Made by a program: the position numbers and the translations under genes
From: Bactrocera neohumeralis
Taxonomy: Eukaryota > Arthropoda > Insecta > Diptera > Tephritidae
Length of the DNA: 64,000 nt
Assembly: GCF_024586455.1 (NCBI RefSeq)
Contig: NC_065923.1
Location: 51,344,264 to 51,408,263 of the forward strand
Reading direction: 5' to 3'
The notes under the pieces: model-generated
The model's input: only the letters and a program-made list of their open reading frames with translations
Database searches by the model: none
What the model was told of the DNA's origin: nothing
In this document: positions 53,043-64,000 of the stretch, one piece after another
Numbering within the stretch: position 1 is the first letter of the stretch
Layout of the letters: every line of letters begins with the position of its first letter

Positions 53043-56000
53043 TTGAAACAATGCTCGCAGATTTAAAGCAACAAATATCATTTCTCCAAAAGAAAATAAA
53101 TTGTATAACAAGTAGAATAAAATTAAATTAATAAACTACATATTATTTAAGATCAGTGAAATGTCAGTTAATTATCCTGCAAAAGTTTATATTTTTCAAA
53201 TGAACTTTTCGACTTGTGAATGGTTACATGATTCACACAGCAACGTTGCTAATAATCAAAATTAAGTTCATTGAATGGCAACTTTTTATTTGTGAAGTAT
53301 ATGCTTCGCTACAACGGAAGATAACGGTTTTTTTGCTGTAGTCCGGTTGTTTCGACCGGAAACGAGCTGCTTAGACAACGTTAGACCAGTAAAAAAAAGG
53401 GATGTTTTATTATTGTATTTCAGAAGTATAAACTTTTGTATATTTAAGATAAGGCCTTTCCTCTGAATAAGTTGGTGAAATAGTTGTCGTTGTTAAATGG
53501 AATTTAAAACGAGCACTTTTATTTCAAAACGTTCATTTTCATAATTATTTCTGTATATTTTTTAAATAATTTAAAACAAATGTTCGCTCTTTACAGTATT
53601 TAAAGGGTTTTCCCAATTTTTTATAAACATAAATAGAACAGAAGTTAATTATGCAATGCAAGGTTTACCACATTAGAGACCACTTGTAATGTTATGGTTA
53701 ATCTGGACATTTTAAATGTAAATTTACAATTAAATCTATCAACAGACCTTACAAACAGCTGTTATTGATAATAACAGAATAATATGTAATTGGAAGGAAA
53801 CATTTTGTTACTAAAACAATCCGCATATTTTCTGGTTACCATGCATGCCTTTTTATTATTATAAGAAAGTAACATTGTAGAAAGAATGAAATGTTGATAC
53901 ATTTTTTATTAATATCAATTGCAAATATTAAATTTAAAATGACTGCAAAAAACTTACCATTATTTACTCTGCTATTTAAATCCAATGATTTAATGTACTA
54001 AGTCTTTATAATATCAACATTTGAGTAACATATCTGGTTTTACTTTCAAATATATTGTTCCATTGCTCACAATGTTCCGTGATTGAAATTTCTTCACAGT
54101 CCCGCTCGCTCACGTCAATGGCGACTCCATTATAGTAGCACTCTTTTATTCACGCCACTGTTTATGAAAATGAAAACAAATAAACAGATGAGCCAGAGAA
54201 TGTAAAGTACTTCACGTTCTCTGGATGAGCATCAATTCACTCGCGATGTTTGTTCGTAATGTCTATTTCTTACGTTTTCGCACGCACGCATGCACATATC
54301 ACACACTTTTATACGAGATGATGCACAGAGGCACAGAAAATCACCAAATATATTGTGACTGCGCATCGGAACGAGTACACTGTAATGTTTTTAATACCGA
54401 ATATGTGAATAGTTCTTCACATTCATAAGCATCGAGTGCATAGTACGGAACGAGATAACACTATTTCATAGCAGCTGTGCGAAATGCTACGCAAGACGCT
54501 CGAGGGGCGAAACTGCGGCTGCGACTGTGGCTGCTACTGCAGGGTACTTGTGTGGGAAACGCCGAACAATTTTCGTCTACAAGTATTTCTCACATAAAAT
54601 TCTTAATAATGTTTTGTTCGCATGTACACGATTTCACTCATTCACAATAAACAACCCATAGAATTGTCATTCTGTACACTTCGCAATAGTGTACACAATC
54701 TCACGAATTGCGAAAAAATAACGCAATTATGGAGAAAACGACAACGATGGAAATACGACCGAAATCGCTTCACAAACTAGTCTGGCTCGTTTTGACCGTT
54801 TGCTGTTAAAGCGAAGGATTCCTTTTGGTTATGAGTGCAAAAGAGATGGCATGTTGTCGGTAATAATAACATTTTTGATTACCACATGGGTATAGCGTGT
54901 GTCAGAGAGAAATCGAATAATTGTGAAGTTATATGAATTCGCCGCAGGTGTTTTTCTCGTTCAACGATGACAGGTCGGGGACAACGAGTACGAATGACAG
55001 CTGGAAACTCGAACGAGTATAGCATGTTCAGTGGAAGAGCTGTTAAATTGTATTATTTTTGCTTGCCTACTGAAATATGATATTGTATTTATCGTTCAGA
55101 AATTACATGCTCTTTATGTAAAGAAATTTTGTTGTAACCTTAATGCTGAAAAAATATATGTTTAGTTCAAAAAATTTACAGGATTATATTACCTGAGAAT
55201 TTTACAAGGTTGTGGCAAAACGAACAAGGTTAAGATTGACTATTAATTTAAGTGAGGTAGCAATTATTTTAATTTTCCGATTTTATTAATGAAATTTGTT
55301 GATAAAAAATTACTTTTATCTTATTATTTCGAAATATATTATTATTAAAATTTGTTAATTTCGTTGCAAGATTTCTTATATGGCAAGGTTGCCTAAGTTT
55401 GTTTTGACATCACTGTATAAAGTTAGTGATATTCAAATTGTTAAAAGAGTAGGAGCAAATTTAAATTTTCATTACGGTCATCAATTCTACTAGGTTAAAT
55501 TGAAGTTAAAGCTATTCTCAGATCAGCCCAACTCTTTTTGATATTACGATTTTCAATTATTTTCAGTCGAAGTTTCCTTCATTTGTGTTGTCAACCTAAA
55601 AGATGAATATTTGACAGACAATCAAACTTTTAACCAAAAAATTAAAACAATTTAATTTAGTTATTGCTCACGAAAAAGTGAATAATTATAAAAACTAACA
55701 TTAGTTTTGAATTACATATATTGCGATGACATATGTATGTGCTTCACATAAGAAAAAAGTCTTTGTGATCACTCACGAAATGTTGACTATTAAATGGCTT
55801 TTAAATAATATACATACATATATTGTAGATTCGTAAGTTATTTGCGTTTGAGGAATCATTTAGCTGTTTTACTCAATGAGATGAAGGAATGTTACCAAAA
55901 ACTGCCCATTTCCTTTTATTTTAAATAATTTTAACCTTAGGCTGAAGCAACCTTTTTGTGCGTTGCGGATAAAACAGCAATGACTGAAGAGGAGTAATAC

Positions 56001-58929
56001 GCTTAAAAATTTTAATTTTATTCCAAACGCTTCCCATAGTCCGCTTCCCATAGTCCTCTAATTTTATTTAAATGTTTTCAAATTGTAGCTTGTTCGTCCT
56101 GTTTTGGAATTTGACTCCACGAGCTCAACAAAATTTTGAACTTTCTATGATTTTGTACATAATTGGGGCACTCACAACGTGTCATAAAGCATCGTAAAAT
56201 CATAAATTTGTATACTAGTTAAAAAAATTTGTTGTTGGATTGCATACGCAAATACAACTCTGAACGCTATGTTTTCGAATCGTTATAACTTATAACTTTA
56301 TGAGACTACGTGAAACCCCTAAATAATTGATTAAAATAGTTTGAAGTTATAAATAATCCTTTTTAAGTTAACCATTTTCATTTTTGATTAATATTTTTCT
56401 TAAATTCATGAATGTTTAACTTCAGTAATACTAAAAAACGTTGAAGTTTGACAAGACTTCACGAAAATTTCTTTGGCGGGTGGAGTTGAAAGCCATAATA
56501 CCAAATTTCAACCGAAATGCAGTTGGATGAAAACCGTATAGGGGCCTTAATTGCAGTAAAACTGACAAGCGAACAGTTAGAACAGCAAGGTTTATGTCAA
56601 CTAACTGCCCAAAGTTCAATCAATGCAAAATGTAGAGTTGTTTAAGTTAATTAAGGATCTATACCAGTGTGACACTTTCAAAAAATCAATATCCTGTGAA
56701 ATCGGCAAGGTCGCATCTTGAATAGTTTTTGAATAACAGTGTTCTAAAAAGCTCGCAGGTATAAATATATATTGTTGAAACTTTAAACTTTTTCTCGAAA
56801 CGACCTTTATCCAATTTTCTGATTTGCTTTCGTCAAGTTATGAACGAGAAATTGACCGATCGTATTTCGACGGACCTTAAAAAAAAACATACTAAAATTT
56901 TAAAACGACATCTCAAATAGGTTTTGAGGAACAGCGTTCTAAAATGTCAGCGAACTCAGTCAGCTTATCTTCAAAAACTTTTTCCTCATTCTTTATATCT
57001 CTTTAATATAGGTATACAAATATTTTTTGCACTTCATAATACATAACTAGAAAAATTAAACAAGTTTATTTCTCATATTTAAAATTTGTTTTATTTTATA
57101 AAGCAATTGAATTTTTATTTTATCAAAATAATAGGAATACATTGGCCAACGCTTACTACTAGTTATATTAATAGTATACGAAATCTTAAGCAATCATAAT
57201 GAATAATGCATGTATGTATATACTATATGTGTGTTGTAGATCATCTTATTAAGATATTATTTAATATTTATTTTCACACATAAAAAATGTTTATATAAAC
57301 TCAAACTGTTTTCATATTTGCAGAAAGTTATTTGTTAGCAAAATTAAAATGTATATATTCTTAATTAAACATACACAAACGCATATGTATATGCAGTTAT
57401 ATATTATGTGAAGTTATTAAGCAGTTTTTATTTTATTTTTATTTCGATATAAAATATTTTGTAAGTTAAGAAATACTCATATTAGTAACAACTATAATTT
57501 ATTTATTTACATACATTCAGTACTACGTATACCTTTAATTTTGAAATGTGAGAAAAAGTAAATGTGCATCAATTGCAGAAACGGTAGTTGTGTTACATAG
57601 ATATTTTTATAATTATATTTATTATTTAGTACACGTATCTGTTGTTTTAATTTATTTAATTTTTAATATTTATGCACGTATTTGTATTGTTTTCTTTTGG
57701 TTCTGCTTAAGAAATAATTAACGTGACGTTATGCACATTTGTAATATTAACTTTGTTTTCTCCGTAAATCTACATAATCCTAAAGTATATCGAGAAATAA
57801 TAGTATAATAATTTTTCAAATAAATCACCATACCAGCTTATACAATAAAACTAAAATTGAAACGAATATGAGTTTATATTGTACGCATATACATATATGT
57901 ACATACATATGTATGCATACAAACATGTAAATACAATTTTATTAAGTTTTTAATGCTTTTTTGCAAGCCATTGTGTTAGTGTTAGTAATAATTACGTAAA
58001 ATCTGCGTTTATTAAATTGTTCACAAAAGTTGCATTCAATGAGATCTTTATACAGTTACTTTTCTTGCTTATAAATTTATTAATATTTTTTAATTAATTA
58101 TTTTTTATAAATTAATAACTAATTACTTGTTTAATTATTTTTAATTTTAATTTTAATATTTATATTTATATTTTTATTTTATTATATATATAATAAAATT
58201 TTGTAGTACTTTAGTCCAGTTGAATATTATTTTTAAATTTAATTTCAATTAGTGTACGGTCATAGTTATTTTTTTTTTTTGTTTTTCTTTTTGTATTTGT
58301 TTACAACATTTTTTATTGCTTAAATATGGTATATGCTTGTAGTCAGTTGCTACTATTGTTTTCTCTAAGTGGTTTTATATTTGTAATATAAGAAATATAG
58401 CATCTGCATACAATTAATAATCATTCATATTTTTAAACCAATCCGAAAATGCAAGAAGTTATTAAAATGTAAAAAACAATGTTTTAAAATATTGCTCATT
58501 AGTTGAAGGAAGTAGCAATATAACCAATAAACATTTATATTTGGTACTGTGCAGTTGCTAATAGTTTCGAGTTACAAACATTGCATACAAATTGACGAAA
58601 AGATACATACATATGTATGCATCTAATAGACGAATTCAATAATCACTCTCACTAATTTGTCTGATATATGTATGTACTATATAATGGTTAATTAACCGCA
58701 CACACTTTTATTGGTACTGCTGGAAAAATAGATTTTTTTGCATTAACAAAATTTGTGAATTGAATTTTTGAAAAATCTCGCTGTTGGAATGCTGATATTG
58801 TATATAAACAAAATTATCTACTTATATTTGGTGAATAAATTAAATTCGCGGTATAATTTAAATAAAGTTAACGATCCGCTCCTGAAGTCATAAAATGTCA
58901 AAGTAGGCCTGTTTCTTTACTGCTCTTGT
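53043..58929. other. Long non-coding stretch
   Basis: No gene supported on either strand. About 54,080-55,030 is GC-richer, with CpG-containing words and CAGCTG near 54,474, and could be a promoter or 5' UTR of an unseen gene. 57,000-58,700 is very AT-rich with TACATATGTATG microsatellites (57,885-57,925, 58,605-58,625). Short frames at 54225-54428, 55869-56051 and 56431-56619 have no recognisable product. Confidence 0.4.
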
Positions 58930-60050
58930 TTATGTATTTTTATACTCTTGCAACATGTTGCTACAGAGTTAAATATTGTTCACCTACATATGTATATGAA
59001 TTACTTGAAAATAATCAAGATAGATGTAAGGTTATTATATAAATAGTCAGGATGACGAGACGAGTTGAGTTCCGAGTAACTGTCTGTCCGTCCGTCTGTC
59101 TGTCTGACTGTGCAAGCTGTAACTTGAGTAAAAATTGAGATATTTCAATGAAATTTGGTGCACATGGTCTTTGGAAAAGGCGTGAGGGAATGAAAAGGCC
59201 GTAATCGTACCACTGCCATGCCCACAAAACGCCATTAGTCGAAAACTTATACAATGCTAAGCACTAAATTAAGATATGAAACTGACAGGTCGTTAATGGG
59301 GCCAGGGTCAAAATTGGATGTTGGGTATGGCATCGCCCACATTTAGGTGAAACACATATCAAATTTGATATGTGGCATTCCATTTTTATGCTACAGTATG
59401 AAAATGGGCGAAAACGGATAAAAGCCACGCCTACGTTCCATATAACACAATTTTAAATTCCATCTGATTCTTTCCTTCCGAGTGTAAAAATCAAGAAGCA
59501 ATACATATAACGGTATAACCCCTTTAGAGTATGTCACTTTATGGCTTAAAATTGTCTAAATCCAATAAAAACTGTTCAAGCCTCTAGGTACTGAATATTT
59601 GAATCTCAGTACTTATACTTGACTTTTTACCAAAAATATTGGTCAATATGTCAGATTTATAATTAAAATTCAACTGTATGTCTGTGTCCTACAAGTGGAT
59701 TGAATCGCGTAAATAACTAATATAAAGATTTTCGAATTTCTTGGTGACTTTATACCACATACTATGTATCGCCCAATATGTGAGGTATCTTAATAAAATT
59801 GAGAGAGCTCGTTTTACTCACAACAGTGTATCTTTTTGCCTAAAATGGATAAAATTGGGTGAACACTTGACCTAGCCCGCATATAACTAATATCAGGATT
59901 TTCGAACATTCGGCTGTCTTTACTCCATATGAGTGGTGATTGTATGTAAAGTACCTTAATGAAACGCAAGGGAACAATTTTCTAGTATGTGACATGATAA
60001 TAGTTAATAGATAAAATCGAGTCGAACTTATAATGCAGAACAATTGGAAA
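58930..60050 (+). repeat. Dispersed repeat related to 27.8-28.3 kb (left-hand part)
   Basis: Starts TATACTCTTGCAACATGTTG, followed by a CTGTCTGTCCGTCCGTCTGTC-like run at 59,080-59,107, a pattern frequent in fly interspersed repeats. The sequence at 59,812-59,880 (CAACAGTGTATCTT, CTTGACCTAGCC) also occurs near 27,868-27,935. The block is non-coding; frames on the minus strand are incidental. Confidence 0.65.
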
Positions 60051-61005
60051 AAAATTGAAAAAAAGAAGAAAAATTAAAAAAAGTAAGAAGTTTAATCGAT
60101 TTTGATATTTCTGAAAAATATTCCAAATGAAATGTTTATTTTAGTATTGCATTGGCAACTGACATTCAAGCAAACTTACATTAGTGTACGGATCAGCTGG
60201 TTTTGTTTACTTTTTGATAACTATTAATTTGGATGTGAAGATGTACAAATAGGAAACATATGGTTTATTCCACAAGCATTTCGATGTTTCTCTAATACTT
60301 AAGAAATTGAACGAATCATTTCCAGTGGTAAATTAAAGCATTTGCTTGAACGATTCAAAATATGCATGGGCTAAAGAAAGTACGTCGTTCTTGTGATGCT
60401 ATTTTTTTAAATTTCTTATATGCCTTAAAGTATTAGTAAGTGCAGCTTAGAGTTTGTCATGATGTACTCTTTGTTTTAGAATTTCCACAAGCTTTTATCA
60501 CTAAAGTATATTTATTTTAATTGTTTATAGATATGCGTCATTTTTGAATATTTTATATTTTGATTATTTGTTTTTGAATTTAAAGTTTTGCTTATAATCT
60601 CCAAACCTCTAGAGCAAAGAAATAACTTTTATAGTTTATGCTGACAGCACAATTTTTTTAATTGTCATAGGTTAGGATAGAAGACTCTTTCAAAGGATCT
60701 AATACATTTTCACTTTTACGTTTGGGAATTCGCTGTAGAGTATTGTAGAGTTGTAACTCCAGTGTTTCTATTATCTCTCTATAAATTTTATTTGTTCTTT
60801 TCTTCTATTAAATATAATTAATAGTTGTGGTAGGCAACAGTAGTACCGGTTTTTTTCAAACATTTTTTTTATTCCCTTTTGCTTTTCTTTTTCACATGTA
60901 GTCAGCTCTTTTACTGGTATGCTCTCACACATTTGCAACGCCCACACCTTCTCACTCTTCATTTACGTATTCAAACCTTTTTCGCCTCCTGCGGCACCTT
61001 GTATT
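60051..61005 (-). other. Tgi 3' UTR and downstream flank
   Basis: Immediately downstream of the Tgi stop. A minus-strand AATAAA is at 60,868-60,873; further AT-rich DNA shows nothing else, apart from CAGCTG near 60,193. Confidence 0.45.
60868..60873 (-). terminator. Poly(A) signal AATAAA for Tgi
   Basis: TTTATT on the plus strand, 133 bp beyond the Tgi stop codon. Confidence 0.6.
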
Positions 61006-62638
61006 TCACTTGCGCACCTCCTTGTTCTCCTGCAACTTCTTCCAAGTGTCACCCAGCGCTTTGGCGAAGTGATCATCCACGGAAGCAGTCACCTCTGTAA
61101 TGCTGGTGGGCGATGAGGTCGAGGTTGGTGAAGCTGGCGGCGTGTTTGTTGCCGTCAGTCCCGGTTCGGTTTTGATGCGCATAATCGCCGGCATTATAGG
61201 TGGCGGCGTTGCAGAGCCACCGGTTGCTGTTGCTGTCTGTGTAGTTGTTTGGGGCGTCGAAGAGGACACCATTGTCGGCGTTGCCGTTATAGAATTTGGT
61301 GATTGTTGCGGCGTTGCCACTGGTGAGCGCGAGTTACTTGTTGAGTGTGCTTCCATTGATGTCTGGCTGCGCAGTGTGACCGCGGGGAATGCTGGTGGTG
61401 GCGGTGATGTTTGTAAGGCGTTTGTTGGTGATAACGGCAATGAACACGTTGCTGGACCACCAACATCAACATTTGGTGTTGTTGGTTGCGGCGTATTGCT
61501 GCGTTGCGTAGTGGACAAAGCCAATGGTTGCTGTTGTGGTGGCGGCAAATCGACAGCCATCACATGCTCCACATGATGCGACGATAGAGCATCAATTTGT
61601 GGTGGCGGAGGTGCAGCAGCAGCTGCAGCCGCAGCCGCGTAAATGGCGGCCGGGGAAAGTAACACCGCTGCCGGCTTTGGTGAGATGAGCGCTTGTGGCG
61701 CGACGACAGTTGCATGGTAGGGTGGCAATGCGGCTGGCGTTGAGCCGTGTGCCACAACCAGTGCCTGCGGCTGTAGCTGTGGTAGTGACGATGACGATGA
61801 GGATGGTGCCAAAGGCGGTTGCGTTGGTGGTGGTGTGGGGGTGGGCGTATTGATGACCGCTGTTGTTGTCATAGCGACTGCGCTCGGCTGTAGCGATGGT
61901 GTTCCTGGATTGTGACCGGGTGACTTTTTGCCAAAGAGTGCTGCATAGTTCGGACCCAGTGAGCGGCGAAAATGCTCATCGATGACCGTATCGCAAGTCG
62001 AAACGGATTCTGTAGATAAATATAATTCAAATTAGTACAATTCAATTATGCGCTTCAGCGTAAATACTTACCATTGCTGCGATTATCATTCTCACGATTA
62101 GCCAACAGCTCGCGTTCACTTTCGCGTTCTCGTTTCGACGGCGCTTGTGTAATTACGCTGGGACGGGCGAGCGCGGTGGCATATGTGGAGCCTGGGAGAG
62201 GCGCGCGATACGGCGGTGGCGGTGAGGAGCGATGCTTTAGCGTTGACGATGACACTGACATATCAATGGGACTCTCCATACCGCTTTGATGATGATATGC
62301 CGCAGCCGCCGCTGAGGAGTTCGAAGGCGGTGGAGTTGGACGATTGGTGGATTCACAAAGTGGACGCATCGCCGCGGCCATCATAATGGACATTGGTGGC
62401 GGTACGCCGCTGTGCAGCGAGCCCGCTACATGATGATGCGCGCTCACCGGCGATGTTAGGCCGCCAGCGCAGACACCAGGCGGTGGTGGTGTGCCCGCCG
62501 GCGAGAGGCTGCTTGAGGTTGAGGCGCTGCTGGCAGCAGTTGCCGCGCCACTGCCTATAGTGGGGTATTCACAAGCGCGCGAGCGTCGCTCACGGCGCCA
62601 GCGCGCGGTCGGCAGTTCCTTTGAAGAAATACGCGCCT
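61006..62638 (-). CDS. Tgi: Tgi, Tondu-domain growth inhibitor (VGLL4 homologue), 5' end missing
   Basis: Tgi is a nuclear cofactor that binds Scalloped/TEAD through two Tondu (TDU) motifs and Yorkie WW domains through PPxY, repressing Hippo-pathway target genes. Two coding exons are clear on the minus strand: 62638-62072 and 62009-61006, joined in phase (G|AA) with GTAAGT and ACAG, giving about 523 residues from an acceptor TTTTCAG at 62,639. Exon A has a PPxY site (SPPPPYRAP) and RPSVIT, which I recall in human VGLL4 as well. TDU1 (TCDTVIDEHFRRSLGPNY) starts the second exon; TDU2 (SVDDHFAKALGDTW) is near the C-terminus, matching VGLL4 almost exactly. Between them is a Pro/Ser/Thr/Ala-rich linker. 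The first base of the upstream codon lies in an exon not identified here. Confidence 0.93.
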
Positions 62639-62907
62639 CTGAAAATGGAGTTAAATTTAAAAAATTATTTAAATTTTTTACAAGAAAATAATGGGCGTAT
62701 TAGGTAAGTGCTAAGTATGTAATAAAGACTTATATAAATGTGTTTGTGGGCGCTGAGAATGCCATTTATTGCCAAAGCTAAATTTTCTAAATCGCATTTT
62801 TACAGTTGAAAGGCACATACAAATGTAATTATATAATGGCACGGACAAAAATAAACAAAAATTAACAATGTGTGCACATAAATCTGAAACTAGTCATTGA
62901 GAATTCA

Positions 62908-63100
62908 TCACAGCGCCTCGCAACACGTCAACTGCGACGTCGAGAGCGGCGGCGCGGGCAACGCCAATGGCTTCGATTTTGGCTTTGGCTTTGGCGTTGG
63001 ACGTTGACTGTTGATTGTTGGTTGTTGATGGCTGTTGACGTTACTGTTGTTGTTGTTTTGGTTGCCATTCAGACATGTTTGCGCATATTTCATAGCAGCA
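62908..63100 (-). CDS. Possible upstream exon of Tgi (weak)
   Basis: Upstream of the Tgi exons the minus strand has a low-complexity open frame: MKYAQTCLNGNQNNNNSNVN followed by a Pro/Lys-rich repeat. An Asn-rich N-terminus is plausible for a fly regulator. However, I found no donor that ends the exon one base into a codon, which the Tgi acceptor at 62,639 needs. It could equally be 5' UTR. Confidence 0.2.
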
Positions 63101-63210
63101 ATATAAAAATATATATGGACGCAAGTTGAAAATTGCGAAGACAACAAAGCAATGCGAAAAAAATAAACAATATCAAGTGACAATAATAAAAACAAACAAC
63201 AAGCAATCAC

Positions 63211-64000
63211 TGTCAGGCCGAAACGTGGGCGTTATGATTCATGATACGCTATGTGAAAGGGCGTCGTCACATGAGTAGAGTACACAAAATTTCATGGCGT
63301 GTAAAAGCTCAACATTTAACTGGCACTTGGCGAAAACTGCCTTGATTTAATTAAGTGGAAAAAATTTACGCTATGGCGCGTTGCCTGTTACAGTTATTTG
63401 TTGTTTTTTAATTAATACAAAGTCATATTTAAAAAAATTCATTGTATTTTCTAAATATTACAAAAATAAAGTGAAGAATTTGTAATTCTTGAACATAAAC
63501 TCTTGCTCTTGCTGATTAATACTGATAAAAAGTACAAAAGTTCGTTGCTTAAGTCTTTTGTTTTATGTATGCAATTTATTAGGCTGTGTATACTGATATT
63601 TGATATATAGGAATTTATATCTTAAGTTTGGTGAAAAAATTTCTTTGGCATAAAGCCGAATTTTCAAGCCGTTTCTTCAGTTGAAAAAATCAAAAAAAAA
63701 TTTTGAAAGAGAAAAAATGATTTCTTGTAAATGGATACAGCCATTAATGGGTGCCCAAATTGAGAATTTATCTAAAAAATAGATTTTTTTAAAATATTTT
63801 TCTTAATACATAAGATCTATATTTTTTAATAATTAATTAGTAAATCTTTAAAAAAAAATAAAGTTTAAATTTTTAGAAAATGCTTTCTTATAACTTAAGT
63901 TTTGTGAATCAGAATCTGCTTTAAAACTAACCAAACCTTCAACTTTTTCAATTTTAGCCCAATTTTTTAAATAAAAAAATTTGAAAACCGAATTTTGAAA
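63211..64000. other. Non-coding stretch at window end
   Basis: Probably intron or upstream DNA of Tgi; long A/T runs after 63,650 and no supportable feature. Confidence 0.45.

Noticed and set aside
62908..63210. Confident N-terminal exon of Tgi
   Set aside because: Attractive position and Asn-rich start, but no donor gives the one-base phase needed by the acceptor at 62,639, so I list it only as weak.
1..64000. CRISPR arrays, operons, prokaryotic promoters, phage or plasmid modules
   Set aside because: The DNA is plainly eukaryotic (spliced genes, insect transposons); no regularly spaced repeat array was seen.
1..64000. tRNA or rRNA genes
   Set aside because: No convincing A/B box pair with cloverleaf or rRNA core sequence was noticed by eye; a covariance-model scan was not possible.

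Overview
This window is nuclear DNA of an insect, almost certainly a higher fly (Diptera, Brachycera). The evidence is split genes with GT-AG introns, AT-rich spacers full of ATATGTATGTACATA-type microsatellites, AATAAA poly(A) signals, long CAG/CAA-coded polyglutamine tracts in a regulatory protein, and many degraded insect transposons (RTE and jockey LINEs, Tc1/mariner, pogo/Tigger and Transib-like DNA elements, foldback MITEs). A tephritid fruit fly is my best guess from the repeat style, but this is inference. From memory, the Drosophila orthologues of several of the genes here lie on chromosome arm 3L (Muller D), which would fit conserved synteny.

Layout. 1-11.3 kb is a transposon graveyard: an RTE reverse-transcriptase scrap, a 1.5-kb foldback element with 521-bp near-perfect arms, a Tc1-like element carrying two nested retroelement insertions, and a foldback MITE with a GC-rich core. 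Possible minus-strand 5' exons lie near 8.0-8.7 kb and at 11.4 kb. 11.4-23.0 kb is a compact housekeeping cluster: Prp3 (U4/U6 snRNP, splicing), Mtr3 (RNA exosome ring), Rpn1 (26S proteasome base), metaxin-2 (mitochondrial outer-membrane import) and Vps36 (ESCRT-II). Intergenic gaps there run from 119 bp to about 1 kb, with head-to-head (Mtr3/Rpn1, Mtx2/Vps36) and tail-to-tail (Prp3/Mtr3, Rpn1/Mtx2) pairs. 23.1-32.7 kb is a second transposon block: two RTE copies in opposite orientation, one split by a Transib-like element, then jockey fragments. 33-47 kb is Spt20, a very large polyQ-rich SAGA coactivator subunit on the minus strand. I could join seven coding exons in one continuous frame (2,241 residues). 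Its large introns hold a pogo/Tigger element, a jockey 3' end and a foldback. 47-60.9 kb is mostly non-coding, with an orphan lysine-rich coding tail, a candidate small spliced gene near 50.4 kb, mariner and Tc1 remnants and a dispersed repeat. 61.0-62.6 kb holds the last two coding exons of Tgi, the VGLL4 homologue that represses Yorkie/Scalloped output in the Hippo pathway. Its 5' end is not resolved here.

The genes do not form a single pathway; they are neighbouring housekeeping and regulatory genes. The least ordinary features are the long-armed foldback at 302-1809, the Transib-like element with RSS-heptamer-like ends inserted cleanly into an RTE, and the two unexplained coding-like pieces at 47.7-48.0 kb and 50.36 kb. 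I found no convincing new multi-gene system.
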